DNA from: CAMLHP01 sp035707845
Lineage (GTDB): Bacteria > Gemmatimonadota > Gemmatimonadetes > Gemmatimonadales > GWC2-71-9
Direction: 5' to 3'
NCBI GenBank assembly: GCA_035707845.1
Contig: DASSTP010000307.1
Coordinates: 1 to 5,900, forward strand
Length of the DNA: 5,900 bases
A model generated the notes under the pieces. That model made no database searches, was not told where the DNA came from, and saw nothing but the letters and a program-made list of their open reading frames with translations. Every line of letters starts with the position of its first letter. Position 1 is the stretch's first letter. This document shows, one piece after another, positions 5,802 to 5,900 of the stretch. The translations under genes and the position numbers were made by a program.

Positions 5802-5900
5802 CACAGCTCACAGCTCACAGCTCACAGCTCACAGCTCACAGCTCACAGCTCACAGCTCACAGCTCACAGCTCACAGCTCACAGCTCACAGCTCACAGCTC
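5802..5900 (+). repeat. Perfect tandem heptamer (CACAGCT)14+, continuing past the window
   Basis: Fourteen identical copies of CACAGCT (5802-5899) plus one base reach the right edge, so the true length is unknown. Read on the other strand the unit becomes GAGCTGT with phase shift, matching GAGCTGC of the preceding array at 6 of 7 positions and GAGCTAC at 5 of 7, so the two arrays can fold back across the short spacer 5795-5801. The + strand has no stop codon in any frame (heptapeptide HSSQLTA), but there is no start codon, so it is not read as coding. The perfect identity suggests recent expansion. Confidence 0.97.

Noticed and set aside
5746..5900. CRISPR array
   Set aside because: Units are 7 bases, directly adjacent and without spacers; no cas genes are present.
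5802..5900. Coding sequence through the stop-free CACAGCT array
   Set aside because: All + frames are open only because a 7-base unit cycles through the same heptapeptide; there is no start codon or ribosome site.

Overview
The window is high-GC bacterial DNA (about two thirds G+C by eye) with six protein genes, all on the + strand, tightly packed. The genes alone do not fix the taxon. The combination of high GC, an aerobic acyl-CoA dehydrogenase/ETF cluster, the ERSE-type dispersed repeat (it reads CHAERSEAG in one frame and CPERSEG in another) and heptamer arrays between genes fits Gemmatimonadota best. This is an inference; Acidobacteriota or a deltaproteobacterial lineage remain possible.

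Left block (1-2608): the C-terminal part of a DUF4139-type protein runs in from the left edge. A calcineurin-like metallophosphoesterase overlaps it by 4 bases (GTGA), followed by a SprT-like zinc metalloprotease-fold protein. The SprT-like gene is riddled with repeats: an ERSE-type element at its 5' end, an octamer array with an inverted ERSE core in the middle, and a heptamer inverted repeat across its stop codon.

Right block (2635-5745): a promoter-like TATATT precedes a glutaryl-CoA dehydrogenase-type acyl-CoA dehydrogenase, then etfB and etfA, whose stop and start overlap (TGATG). The dehydrogenase oxidises an acyl-CoA (most likely glutaryl-CoA, with decarboxylation to crotonyl-CoA) and passes electrons to the EtfAB flavoprotein, which would feed the quinone pool through an ETF:quinone oxidoreductase not in this window. 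Dehydrogenase and acceptor are thus encoded side by side.

The most unusual feature is the non-coding DNA. Three successive gene ends (SprT-like, dehydrogenase, etfA) each carry 7-base repeats arranged as a short arm in one orientation followed by a complementary arm. The unit sequence differs at each place but the 7-base length and the inverted layout are kept. Between the dehydrogenase and etfB the array fills almost the whole 129-base gap and ends 3 bases before the etfB ATG, leaving no Shine-Dalgarno sequence. After etfA, at least 14 perfect copies of CACAGCT run off the right edge. I see no RNA gene, insertion sequence or CRISPR array.
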